In this document: in pieces, positions 1 through 6,852 of the stretch
How positions within the stretch are numbered: position 1 is the stretch's first letter
Layout of the letters: each line of letters begins with the position of its first letter
Assembly: GCA_046728975.1 (NCBI GenBank)
Contig: JBKPFU010000030.1
Coordinates: 1-13,247 of the forward strand
Direction of reading: 5' to 3'
DNA length: 13,247 bases
From: JBKPFU01 sp046728975
Lineage (GTDB): Bacteria; Actinomycetota; Thermoleophilia; Gaiellales; Gaiellaceae
Translations under genes and position numbers: made by a program
The notes under the pieces: generated by a model
The model's input: only the letters and a program-made list of their open reading frames with translations
Told to the model about the DNA's origin: nothing
Databases searched by the model: none

Positions 1-821
1 CGGCGGGTGACGCGGTCGACCAGGCCGAGCAGGATCGCGTCGACGTCGTCGGGCGATCTGCGCGAGCGACCGAGGGCGCATTGCGCCCCGACCGACCGAC
101 GGCGGCGCCGCGGTTGAACCGGCCGCGGGTCGCGGTTGTGCGCGAGAGCGTGAAGGTGCCGACCCGAGGCCCGTCCGAGCATCGATACGAGAGTTTCCTC
201 GGCGAGCCGCGCGACCTGGCCTACCGTCGTGATGCCGTAGCCGTGCAGCTTCTCGGCGGTCACGCCGCCCACACCCCAGAGCCGCTCGACAGGGAGAGCG
301 TGGAGAAAGGCCAGCTCGCCGTCGGGCGGCACGACCAGCAGACCGTCCGGCTTCGCAACCCCGCTGGCCACCTTCGCGAGGAACTTCGTTCGCGCGACAC
401 CGACGGTGAGCGGCAGATCGACCCGTTCGCGGACCTCCCGGCGCAGCCGCGCCGCGATCTCGGTCGGGCTGCCCGAAAGCCTTCTGAGGCCGTGAACGTC
501 GAGGAACGCCTCGTCGATCGACAGCCCTTCGACCAGCGGCGTCGTGTCCTCGAAGACTCGGTAGACGTCTTTGCTCGCCTCGGCGTAGGCCCCCATGCGC
601 GGCTTGACGATGACCGCGCCTGGGCACAGGCGGCGGGCGAGGGCGCCGCCCATCGCGGGGCGGTCTCCGTACGCCTTGGCCTCGTAGCTGGCCGCGAGCA
701 CGACGCCTGCGCCGACGATGACCGGACGGCCGCGCAAGCGAGGATCGTCCCGCTGCTCGACGGATGCGTAGAACGAATCGACGTCGGCATGGAGGATCGT
801 CGCTTCCCTCCGCACGAACAT
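1..821 (-). CDS. dinB: DNA polymerase IV (Y-family translesion polymerase), 3' end outside window
   Basis: Error-prone Y-family polymerase that copies past damaged template bases. 273 codons are visible and the frame stays open to the left edge. The palm motif DVDSFYASVE is at residues 13-22, with catalytic Asp13 and the aromatic steric-gate Tyr18. SIDEAFLD at 101-108 supplies Asp103 and Glu104. TKFLAKVAS with a following AKPDG, typical of DinB, comes after, then the helix-hairpin-helix thumb (LWGVGGVTAEKL). The little-finger domain begins near SVGAQ and continues beyond the edge. I use ATG at 821. An in-frame GTG at 815 (giving a protein starting VRREATILHADVD) is an equally good start and fits DinB homologues better. 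No Shine-Dalgarno sequence is visible before either. A LexA-type palindrome covers this start. The gene begins 16 bases after the stop of the upstream regulator gene but probably has its own SOS-controlled promoter. Confidence 0.93.
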   Translation of the reverse strand, partial: MFVRREATILHADVDSFYASVEQRDDPRLRGRPVIVGAGVVLAASYEAKAYGDRPAMGGALARRLCPGAVIVKPRMGAYAEASKDVYRVFEDTTPLVEGLSIDEAFLDVHGLRRLSGSPTEIAARLRREVRERVDLPLTVGVARTKFLAKVASGVAKPDGLLVVPPDGELAFLHALPVERLWGVGGVTAEKLHGYGITTVGQVARLAEETLVSMLGRASGRHLHALAHNRDPRPVQPRRRRRSVGAQCALGRSRRSPDDVDAILLGLVDRVTR

Positions 822-828
822 ATGTTCG
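815..828 (-). promoter_or_regulatory. LexA (SOS) operator over the dinB start
   Basis: The sequence CGAACATATGTTCG is a perfect 14-base palindrome. It matches the Gram-positive/actinobacterial LexA consensus CGAAC-N4-GTTCG in both half-sites. It overlaps the ATG at 821 and ends exactly at the alternative GTG at 815. LexA bound here would block transcription initiation or early elongation of dinB, so the gene should be induced by DNA damage. The motif match is direct; LexA binding is inferred from known biology of the site and the gene. Confidence 0.8.
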
Positions 829-837
829 CATAGCCGA

Positions 838-3231
838 TCAAGCCGTGCGGAGCGCCTCCTCGACGGCTTCGTCAACTCCCATCGCACGGCCATACTCCCG
901 CGCGGAGCCCGGAACCTCCGGGAGCGGAACGTCCGAGCGGACAGGCCTCCGTCCCCTCGTTTCGCGGAGTCGTTCGGCGGCGCCGAAGAAACGCCCCGCG
1001 CGTGCGCCGTCGCCCGCGGCTACGGCGAGACGGCCGAGCCCGTCGAGACAGTCGGCGATGCCGCCGCCGTCGCTCAGCTCCGCGAAGGAGCGAAGGGCGC
1101 CGCCGAAGCGGTCGCGGGCGCGCGCATCCTCTCCCGCGCGGCGAGCGGTCTCGCCGAGGATCTCCAGCCCGCAAGCGTGGTTGAACGATCCCGCGTCGAA
1201 ACGCTCCAGCGCCGCGAGAGCGTTCGACTCCGCGGCCTCGAGATCGCCGGCGCGGAGCGCCAGCTCCGCGAAAGACAGGGCGGCGCGTCCTTCTGCGCCG
1301 CCCGCCGCACTTTGGTCGGCGTACCTCCGCGCAGCTGCGAAGTCGCCCTCATCGAGCGCGATCTCGGCGAGATCGGCCAGCGTCGCCGCTCTCCAGTTCG
1401 GACGCTGGACGTCGCCTTCGACCGACGCGAGCTCCTCCTTGAGCTCAATCGCGCGCCCGAGGTCACCGGCGAAGCGCGCCAGCTCGCCGCCGCCGACAAG
1501 CATCTCGGCGAGGGCGCGGTCCGAGAGTCGATCGCGGGCGGCAAGCGCCGCCTCGACCCACCCGAGCGCCTCGGCCGGGTGGCCGTGTGAGATGAGGAAC
1601 GGGTAGAGCGCGCCGACGAGTCGCCCGACATCGTCGGGCGCCTCCGCTTCGAGCGCGTACGACACAGCGGCTCGAACGTTCGCGTAGTCGAGGGTGAGTC
1701 GTGCAGACACCGCGCTCTCTTCGCCGGTGTGCAGCTTCTCCGCGTTCGCCTCCGCGAGAGCGACGAAGTAGGCGCGGTGCCGCCGCCGAGCGGCCTCTGC
1801 CTCAGGCGCGTCGAGCCGCTCGGCCGCGAACTGCCGGATCGTCTCGAGCATCGAGTAGCGCTCGGTGGAGAAGCGGAGGAGGCTCTTCTCGACGAGCGAC
1901 TGCAAGCTGTCGAGGGTCGCGCCGGCCACCGTTTCTGCAGCCTCGAGCGTGCAGCCGCCGGCGAAGACCGAGAGGCGGCGGAAGAGCTGCTTCTCGTCGT
2001 CGGAAAGCAGGTCGTACGACCATTCGATCGTCGTCCGCAGCGTCTGCTGGCGCGGGTCGGCGTCGCGGCCGCCCTTGAGCAGGTCGAGCCGCTGCGAGAG
2101 CCGCTCGAGCATCTGCGCGGGCGAGACGGCCTTCGCGCGCGCGGCCGCCAGCTCGACGGCGAGCGGGAGCGAGTCGAGGCGTGCGCAAAGCTCAGCGATC
2201 TCCTCCGACGGATCGACCTGCGCCCGCTCGCAGAAGAGCCCGACCGCCTCGGGCTCGGCGAGAGGAGGCACGGCGAACTCGATCTCGCCCTGGACGCGAA
2301 GGAGCTCGCGGCTCGTGGCGATGAGCTGGAGGTTCGGACAGGCAGAGAGGAGTGTCGAGAGCTCGGGCGCCGCGGCGATGACCTGCTCGAGGTTGTCGAG
2401 CAGAACGAGCAGCTCCCGCTCGCCGATGTGGTCGGCGAGGCCGTCGTTCGCGCCGAGGGTTTGAGAGATCGTTTCGACGACGAGCGCTGGATCGCGCAGC
2501 GAGGCCAGCCCAACCCAGAAGACTCCCGCCTTGTAGTCGGGCACGAGAGATGCGCCGGCCTCGAGCGCGAGCCGGGTCTTTCCGGAGCCGCCGGGACCGG
2601 TCAAGGTCAGAAGGCGCGCGCCGCTCGCGACGCGTGCGAGCAGATCCTCCAGCTCGCGTTCCCTGCCCACGAAGGAGCTCGCCGGCCGGGGGAGGTTCGT
2701 GTTCGAGATCGTCTTGAGCGGCGGAAAGGGCCTGTCGCCGAGCTGGAAGATGGCGACCGCTCTGTCGATGTCCTTCAGCCGGTGCTCGCCGAGATCGAGC
2801 AGAGACACGGACTGTGGCGCCAGCGCCGCGGTCGCGGCCGAGACGAGCACCTGCCCGCCGTGGCCGGAGGCCGCAATCCGCGCGGCGACGTGAACCTCGT
2901 CGCCGACGTAGCCCTCGCGCGTCACGAGCGGCGTCCCCGTGTGCAGCCCCGCACGCACCTGGATCGGCCCGCCTCGAAGCTCCTCCGTAAGCTCGGCTGC
3001 CGCCGCAAGCGCACCCGCCGGCGTCGGGAACGCCAGGAAGAACGCGTCTCCCTGCGTGTCGACCTCGATTCCCTCGTGCGCTGCGCAGGCCTCCCGCACG
3101 ACCCTCCGGTGCGCGGAGAGCGCATCCGCGTAGCGCTCCGCGCCCAGGTCGCGGAGAAGCCTCGTCGATCCCTCCACGTCCGTGAAGAGGAACGTGACGG
3201 TCCCGGTCGGGAGCTCGGCGCGCACGGTCAC
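838..3231 (-). CDS. Class III cyclase-like domain fused to AAA/NB-ARC-type ATPase and TPR-like region
   Basis: A 797-residue signalling protein of a type frequent in Actinobacteria. Residues 9-165 form a class III nucleotide cyclase homology domain: FTDVEGST with metal Asp18, QGDAFF with metal Asp62, and VAARIA with Arg118. After the conserved NLPRPASSFVGRE linker comes an STAND-type ATPase, with Walker A GPGGSGKT at 212-219 and Walker B LLVLLDNLEQV around Asp279. A GLPL-like motif (LDSLPLAVELAAARA) follows near 350. The last ~300 residues are Ala/Glu/Arg-rich helical repeats resembling TPRs. There is no C-terminal LuxR helix-turn-helix, unlike some mycobacterial relatives. The usual adenine-selecting Lys is Asp58, the partner Asp position is Gly107 and the transition-state Asn is His114, so cyclase activity is doubtful. 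Start is GTG at 3231; a second in-frame GTG lies at 3225. It probably senses a ligand or nucleotide, but the target is unknown. Confidence 0.9.
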   Translation of the reverse strand: MTVRAELPTGTVTFLFTDVEGSTRLLRDLGAERYADALSAHRRVVREACAAHEGIEVDTQGDAFFLAFPTPAGALAAAAELTEELRGGPIQVRAGLHTGTPLVTREGYVGDEVHVAARIAASGHGGQVLVSAATAALAPQSVSLLDLGEHRLKDIDRAVAIFQLGDRPFPPLKTISNTNLPRPASSFVGRERELEDLLARVASGARLLTLTGPGGSGKTRLALEAGASLVPDYKAGVFWVGLASLRDPALVVETISQTLGANDGLADHIGERELLVLLDNLEQVIAAAPELSTLLSACPNLQLIATSRELLRVQGEIEFAVPPLAEPEAVGLFCERAQVDPSEEIAELCARLDSLPLAVELAAARAKAVSPAQMLERLSQRLDLLKGGRDADPRQQTLRTTIEWSYDLLSDDEKQLFRRLSVFAGGCTLEAAETVAGATLDSLQSLVEKSLLRFSTERYSMLETIRQFAAERLDAPEAEAARRRHRAYFVALAEANAEKLHTGEESAVSARLTLDYANVRAAVSYALEAEAPDDVGRLVGALYPFLISHGHPAEALGWVEAALAARDRLSDRALAEMLVGGGELARFAGDLGRAIELKEELASVEGDVQRPNWRAATLADLAEIALDEGDFAAARRYADQSAAGGAEGRAALSFAELALRAGDLEAAESNALAALERFDAGSFNHACGLEILGETARRAGEDARARDRFGGALRSFAELSDGGGIADCLDGLGRLAVAAGDGARAGRFFGAAERLRETRGRRPVRSDVPLPEVPGSAREYGRAMGVDEAVEEALRTA

Positions 3232-3423
3232 GGCATCGTGCCCGCCGGGCTAAGAGCTCGCTTCAAAATAGAGCCCTGTGCCGCCGGGCCGCGCTGGAGC
3301 GGCGCGATGCGGCGTCCTCGGCCGCGCCCGTATCTCCTCGATACGAACGCTCCCTGCGTCCTTGCCTCGCACCGTCCATCGCACCCCGGCCGACGAGGCC
3401 CTATTCTGAAACGAACTCTAGGC

Positions 3424-4140
3424 TCAGGCAGGCTGCGGGCTCTCGACCTCCTGCGCCGGCGCCTTGACCGACGCGATGTAGCCGCGCACGTCCTTCGCCG
3501 GCTCCGAGTACGCCTCGCCCAGCGTCTCCTCCATCCTCTTCATGTACTCCTCGGCCCAGGCCGGGAACTCGTAGTCGATCCCGCGCAGGAACTCGAGCGT
3601 CGCGGCCAGCCGGATGTCGGCGATCGACGGGTGGTCGCCGCCGATGAACGGCCTGTCGGCCATGAAGAAGCTGTGGAACACCTCGAGCGGCTCCGCGAGC
3701 GCGGCCTCGGCGTCCCTCTGCGCCTTCGCCTTCATCTCGTCGCCGGCCTCCGACGTCCCCACCTCGCCCGCGTACTGCGGGAACCCGAGCGTCGGGTAGG
3801 TGGCGCGCGTGAGCAGCGGATAGAAGGTGCCGATCAAATAGAACATCGCGTTGTCGACCATCGCGCGCTCGCCCGGATCCTTCGGATAGAAGCGGTCGAG
3901 GCCGTGCTTGTTGCAGAGGTACGCCATGATCGCGCAGCTTTCTCCGAGCGCGCCCTTCGGCAGCTCCTCCTCCTCGAGCATGGGCGTGAGGTGCGCCGGG
4001 TACTTCGCGATGAACTCCGGCGTCGTCGACTTTCCCCACACGTCCTCCTCTTCGAAGTCGAGCCCGGCGGCCCGCACGAAGATTCGGACCGTGAGGTTGT
4101 TGACGCTCGGCTTGAGGATGTTCAGCGTGTTTGCAGCCAT
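3424..4140 (-). CDS. Glutathione S-transferase family protein
   Basis: A 238-residue soluble protein with the two-domain GST layout. The N-terminal thioredoxin-like domain opens with a beta strand and SVNNLTVRIF. It has the buried cis-Pro region (AHLTPMLEEEE) and the glutathione gamma-glutamyl contact motif ESCAIMAYL near 67-75. The all-helical C-terminal domain contains FIGGDHPSIADIRLAATLEFL, where S-I-A-D is the N-capping box diagnostic of GSTs. The theta-like subtype is suggested by a Ser near the N-terminus rather than a catalytic Tyr. A good ribosome site (GGGGAGGAG) sits 4 bases before the ATG. The start lies inside the 3' end of the VOC gene, so translation is probably coupled. Most Actinobacteria use mycothiol rather than glutathione, so the true thiol substrate is uncertain. 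Family is secure; reaction is not. Confidence 0.88.
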   Translation of the reverse strand: MAANTLNILKPSVNNLTVRIFVRAAGLDFEEEDVWGKSTTPEFIAKYPAHLTPMLEEEELPKGALGESCAIMAYLCNKHGLDRFYPKDPGERAMVDNAMFYLIGTFYPLLTRATYPTLGFPQYAGEVGTSEAGDEMKAKAQRDAEAALAEPLEVFHSFFMADRPFIGGDHPSIADIRLAATLEFLRGIDYEFPAWAEEYMKRMEETLGEAYSEPAKDVRGYIASVKAPAQEVESPQPA

Positions 4141-4736
4141 CTGCTCCTCCCCACTTCGTAAGGGTTTTTCGGTGCTCGGTCGTCCGAGAGCGAGTCCCGC
4201 GACCGCCTGACGAGCTCCTCCATCGCGTCCGCCAGGTGCTCCCGGGCGATGTTGTAGTCGCCGCGCTCGACCCGAAGCTTGTGCGCCTCGAGCAGCACGT
4301 CGGCGTGCGTGTAGCCGGCCGGCGGCTCGAAGCGGTACGACGAGAGCTCGATCAGGAGCCCGAGTGGATCCTCGAAGTAGAGCGAGTCCATGAAGCCGCG
4401 GTCCTTGACCCCGCTGTGGCGGATCCCGCGCTCGTCCAGCCGCTCAACCGCCTCGTGGAACGTCGCCTGCGACACCGACAACGCAATGTGGTGCACGCAC
4501 CCGATCTCGGTCGAGGTGCGGGCGGGATCGGGCTCGCGCTCCTCGTTCGTGAAGACGGTGATCAGGCGCCCGTCGCCCGGGTCGAAGTAGAGGTGGCTCT
4601 CCGACTCGTCGTCCAGGTTGGGCTGCTCGAAGACGAACGGCATCCCCAGCACGCCCTCCCAGAAGTCGATCGACGTCCGCCGGTCGGCGCCGACGAGCGT
4701 GATGTGGTGCACGCCCTGGCTCTGCAGCTTCCTCAT
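4122..4736 (-). CDS. VOC-family (glyoxalase/extradiol dioxygenase fold) metalloprotein
   Basis: A 204-residue protein with two beta-alpha-beta-beta-beta VOC modules in residues 6-135. Module one starts GVHHITLVGAD (His10/His11) and contains FWEGVLGMPFVFEQ. Module two starts CVHHIALSV (His82/His83) and ends YFEDPLGLLIELSSY with Glu130. These His-His-Glu positions are the usual divalent metal ligands of the superfamily. The last ~65 residues (from PPAGYTHAD) are a charged helical tail outside the domain. Substrate cannot be read from sequence; ring-cleaving dioxygenase, glyoxalase and thiol-conjugate isomerase are all possible. It overlaps the GST start by 19 bases, so the pair is probably one translational unit acting on a reactive electrophile. 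The ATG at 4736 is chosen because the domain begins five residues later; its start region is duplicated upstream. Confidence 0.87.
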   Translation of the reverse strand: MRKLQSQGVHHITLVGADRRTSIDFWEGVLGMPFVFEQPNLDDESESHLYFDPGDGRLITVFTNEEREPDPARTSTEIGCVHHIALSVSQATFHEAVERLDERGIRHSGVKDRGFMDSLYFEDPLGLLIELSSYRFEPPAGYTHADVLLEAHKLRVERGDYNIAREHLADAMEELVRRSRDSLSDDRAPKNPYEVGRSRWLQTR

Positions 4737-4759
4737 CGTTCCAGCTTCCTCATCGTTCC
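4726..4759. repeat. Perfect 17-base tandem duplication spanning the VOC start codon
   Basis: The unit AGCTTCCTCATCGTTCC (plus strand) occurs twice with no spacer, at 4726-4742 and 4743-4759. On the coding strand each copy contains ATGAGGAAGCT. The copy farther upstream supplies GAGGAAG eight bases before the real start, which may act as its ribosome-binding site. Seventeen is not a multiple of three, so only the downstream ATG is in frame with the VOC domain. Confidence 0.9.
4733..4753 (-). other. Possible six-codon leader ORF overlapping the VOC start
   Basis: ATG at 4753 opens a frame reading MRKLER and stops at a TGA whose bases overlap the VOC start codon (ATGA). An AGGGA lies 4 bases upstream of this first ATG. 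It arises from a 17-base tandem duplication that is out of frame with the downstream gene. It could support ribosome re-initiation at the VOC gene, or be a neutral by-product of the duplication. Confidence 0.3.
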
Positions 4760-4774
4760 CTAAGGCGCCGACTA

Positions 4775-4810
4775 GGCCGCGCCGACGTCAGCGCGGCCGG
4801 CTTTGCCGGC
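4775..4810 (-). terminator. Two overlapping GC-rich hairpins between the ligase and VOC genes
   Basis: A perfect 8-base stem GGCCGCGC / GCGCGGCC (4775-4782 with 4791-4798, 8-base loop) overlaps a second stem GCCGGC / GCCGGC (4796-4801 with 4805-4810, 3-base loop). The two share bases 4796-4798, so they cannot form together. There is no T-run after either. They could form a GC-rich attenuator or terminator, or an mRNA-processing site separating ligase and VOC expression. The stems are seen directly; the function is inferred. Confidence 0.4.
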
Positions 4811-4850
4811 GGCGCGTCTGAAATGACCGGTCGACTCAACTGACGTGCCA

Positions 4851-6116
4851 CTAACGCTCCAGCAGCTTCGATTTGTACTCGCTGCGCTTCAAGCTGCCCC
4901 ACGGTACGAGCTCGACGCGCGTCTGGATGACCAGCACGCTGCGTAGTTTCTCGCGAATCGCTTCGGCGAGCGCGGGATCGGCTGCCCCGTCGGGCGCGAG
5001 CTCGACTGCGACGGGCAGCGGCGGCTCCTGCTTCACGCCGGGCGCCTGCGGCTTCACCAGGACGTGGCCGCTGACCGCCGGCGCGAACGCACTCACCACC
5101 TCGCGGACAGCCGAGGGGAAGACGTTGACGCCGCGGACGATGAGCATGTCGTCCGTCCGCCCTATGCACCGGATCCGTGGGCTCGTGCGGCCGCACGCGC
5201 ACTCGCTCGTCCACACCTGGACGTGATCGCGTGTGCGAAAGCGAAGGAGGGGCGCTGCGCGGTGCCGGAGGTGCGTCAGCACGAGCTCGCCCCGCACCCC
5301 ATCTTCCAGCTCGAGCGACGCTCGGGATTCGGGATCGATCAGCTCCGCGTGGACGAATCCGCGCGCACCCAGGTGCATGCCGTTCTGCTCCTCGCATTCG
5401 CCGAAGAGCGAGACGCCGATGTCTCCGACCCCCATCGCCTCGGTGACCCTTGCGCCCCAACCTGCCTCGAGCCTCGCACGGAAGGCACGCTCACCGCCGC
5501 CCGGCTCACCCGCCACGAGCACGCGCTCCACGCTCGAGCTCCTCAGGTCGGCGCGCTCGGCCAGATGCGCCGCGTACGAAGGAGTCGTGACCACAGCTTC
5601 GGGCTTCAGCTGGTCGATCGCCTTGAGCAGGCGTTCAGTGTTCCCCGTGCCCACGGGGATGTGGCAGAGGCCGATGCGCTCGAAGGCGCCGAGCGCCGCG
5701 CCGGCGACGAACGGACCGGCGTTGTAGGTGGAGACGATGCGCTGGCCCGCCCTGACCCCCGAGGCGGCGTAGCTGCGCGCGGATGCCCTCACCCAGTTCT
5801 CCAGATCGCCCGCCGTCAACGGGATGTAGCTGGGGGCTCCGGCCGTGCCGCTCGTGGAGTAGATGCGCGCGATCTCCGAGGGATCGACGCAGAGATGCGC
5901 GCCGAGCGGGCTCTCCGGCGTGACGGTCGCTCGCAGCTCTTCCTTTTCGGTCAGCGGTAGCTGCGTGATGTCGGCGAGGTCGTGGCTGTCGAGCGACGGT
6001 CCGAGCTTCTCGCGGTAGAAGGGCGAGCGCTCGAGCAGGTAATCGAGCTGCTTGCGATAGCTCTCGGCGTCGAGCGCCAGCTGCTCCGCCCACGGCAGCC
6101 TCTCGAACTCACTCAT
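4851..6116 (-). CDS. PaaK-type (phenylacetate-CoA ligase family) acyl/aryl-CoA ligase
   Basis: A 421-residue adenylate-forming enzyme that would activate a carboxylic acid with ATP and join it to CoA. Family signs in order: LDYLLERSPFYREKLG near 24-39; the LPLTEKEELR motif near 53-62; the phosphate-binding loop YSTSGTAGAP at 86-95; the Cys-X-Cys-Gly segment SECACGRTSPRI; GRTDDMLIVRGVNVFPSAVRE; and the C-terminal SLKRSEYKSK, where Lys415 aligns with the catalytic lysine. The loop has Ala where PaaK usually has Lys (GTTGKP), a tolerated but notable change. Length is normal for PaaK. No phenylacetate oxygenase (paaABCDE) genes are nearby, so phenylacetate is unlikely to be its substrate. The ATG at 6116 overlaps the upstream lyase-like gene by 8 bases. 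Confidence 0.9.
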   Translation of the reverse strand: MSEFERLPWAEQLALDAESYRKQLDYLLERSPFYREKLGPSLDSHDLADITQLPLTEKEELRATVTPESPLGAHLCVDPSEIARIYSTSGTAGAPSYIPLTAGDLENWVRASARSYAASGVRAGQRIVSTYNAGPFVAGAALGAFERIGLCHIPVGTGNTERLLKAIDQLKPEAVVTTPSYAAHLAERADLRSSSVERVLVAGEPGGGERAFRARLEAGWGARVTEAMGVGDIGVSLFGECEEQNGMHLGARGFVHAELIDPESRASLELEDGVRGELVLTHLRHRAAPLLRFRTRDHVQVWTSECACGRTSPRIRCIGRTDDMLIVRGVNVFPSAVREVVSAFAPAVSGHVLVKPQAPGVKQEPPLPVAVELAPDGAADPALAEAIREKLRSVLVIQTRVELVPWGSLKRSEYKSKLLER

Positions 6117-6852
6117 TCCGATACTCGACCGCCTCCTCGGCTTCGGCGGCCAGCAGGAGCCCGACCGGCTGCTGCTGCTCCTCCGCCAAATGAGCCAGCA
6201 GGCCGGCCGTCCGGGCGAGGATCGGGACCGACTTCACGGCGGCCACGGGAAAGCCGAGGTCGAGCATCAGCGCCGCGATCGGCATCGAGACGTTCATGGG
6301 CAGCGGCCTCTCCCAGGCCTCTGCGACGGCGTCCCGCAGGCCGCGCGCGAACGCGACGTGGTCGCCGCTCACGCCACGCTCGTCCGCCAGCTCGAGAATC
6401 CGCTCGGCACGCGGATCGACGGGGCGATGCACCGGGTGACCAAAGCCGGGAATCTTCGCGCCCGCTGAGTGAATCGCGCGCGCCACCTCCGCGGGCTCGC
6501 GACGCGAGGCGACCGCGTCCTCGAGCAGCCGCGCGCATTCCTCGGATGTGCCGAGGACGATAGGGCCGGCGCCGAGGACGCCCGCCGCGACTGCACCTTG
6601 AAGCGAATCCGGGTCGGCGGCGAGCGTGATCCGCGCCGCGACGTTCGACGGCATCATCCCGTGCTCCGCGATCGCGACGAGCAGCAGGTCGAGGAAGAAG
6701 CGTTGGTCGTCGGTCGGCTCGCGGCCGGTCAGCAACAGGTGGAAGTACTCGGTGAAGGTGACGCTGCCCATCAAGTCGCCGGTGAGGTCGCGGCCCCGCA
6801 CCTCGACCCGGTCGGGATAGGCCTTGCCGATGCGGCTCACGGGGCGGGTCAC
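6109..6852 (-). CDS. Short citrate synthase homologue, citryl-CoA lyase-like
   Basis: A 247-residue protein covering the catalytic core of the citrate synthase superfamily but far shorter than true citrate synthases (about 370-430). This is the size of citryl-CoA lyases and related cleavage enzymes. His64 in AEHGMMPSN and His139 in KIPGFGHPVHRPVDPRAERI match the two catalytic histidines of citrate synthase. The third catalytic residue, normally Asp in an N-V-D motif, is Ser189 in PMNVSMPIAALMLDLG. Expected reaction class is making or breaking a C-C bond between an acyl-CoA and a 2-oxo acid; substrate unknown. Start is GTG at 6852, overlapping the MetE-like stop as GTGA. The stop overlaps the CoA ligase start by 8 bases, so all three are translationally coupled. 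Its pairing with a CoA ligase echoes the citryl-CoA synthetase plus lyase logic of reverse-TCA organisms. Confidence 0.85.
   Translation of the reverse strand: MTRPVSRIGKAYPDRVEVRGRDLTGDLMGSVTFTEYFHLLLTGREPTDDQRFFLDLLLVAIAEHGMMPSNVAARITLAADPDSLQGAVAAGVLGAGPIVLGTSEECARLLEDAVASRREPAEVARAIHSAGAKIPGFGHPVHRPVDPRAERILELADERGVSGDHVAFARGLRDAVAEAWERPLPMNVSMPIAALMLDLGFPVAAVKSVPILARTAGLLAHLAEEQQQPVGLLLAAEAEEAVEYRNE

Noticed and set aside
81..833. Plus-strand 250-codon frame opposite dinB
   Set aside because: It is the antisense shadow of a clear DinB coding frame that carries all catalytic motifs.
3232..3423. Gap between the GST and cyclase genes, with a TATTTT box on the minus strand at 3265-3270
   Set aside because: No gene was seen. 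The box fits TAnnnT but has no -35 partner and lies about 34 bases from the GTG, so it is too weak to call as a promoter.
1729..4161. Very long open frame (810 codons) on the plus strand, antisense to the cyclase-ATPase and GST genes
   Set aside because: Its translation is low-complexity Arg/Leu/Glu/Ala-rich with no recognisable motif, it spans two real minus-strand genes, and long antisense frames are expected in GC-rich DNA with strong third-position bias.
4851..6116. Assignment of the CoA ligase as phenylacetate degradation paaK
   Set aside because: No other paa genes are present and the phosphate-loop Lys is replaced by Ala, so only family-level naming is justified.
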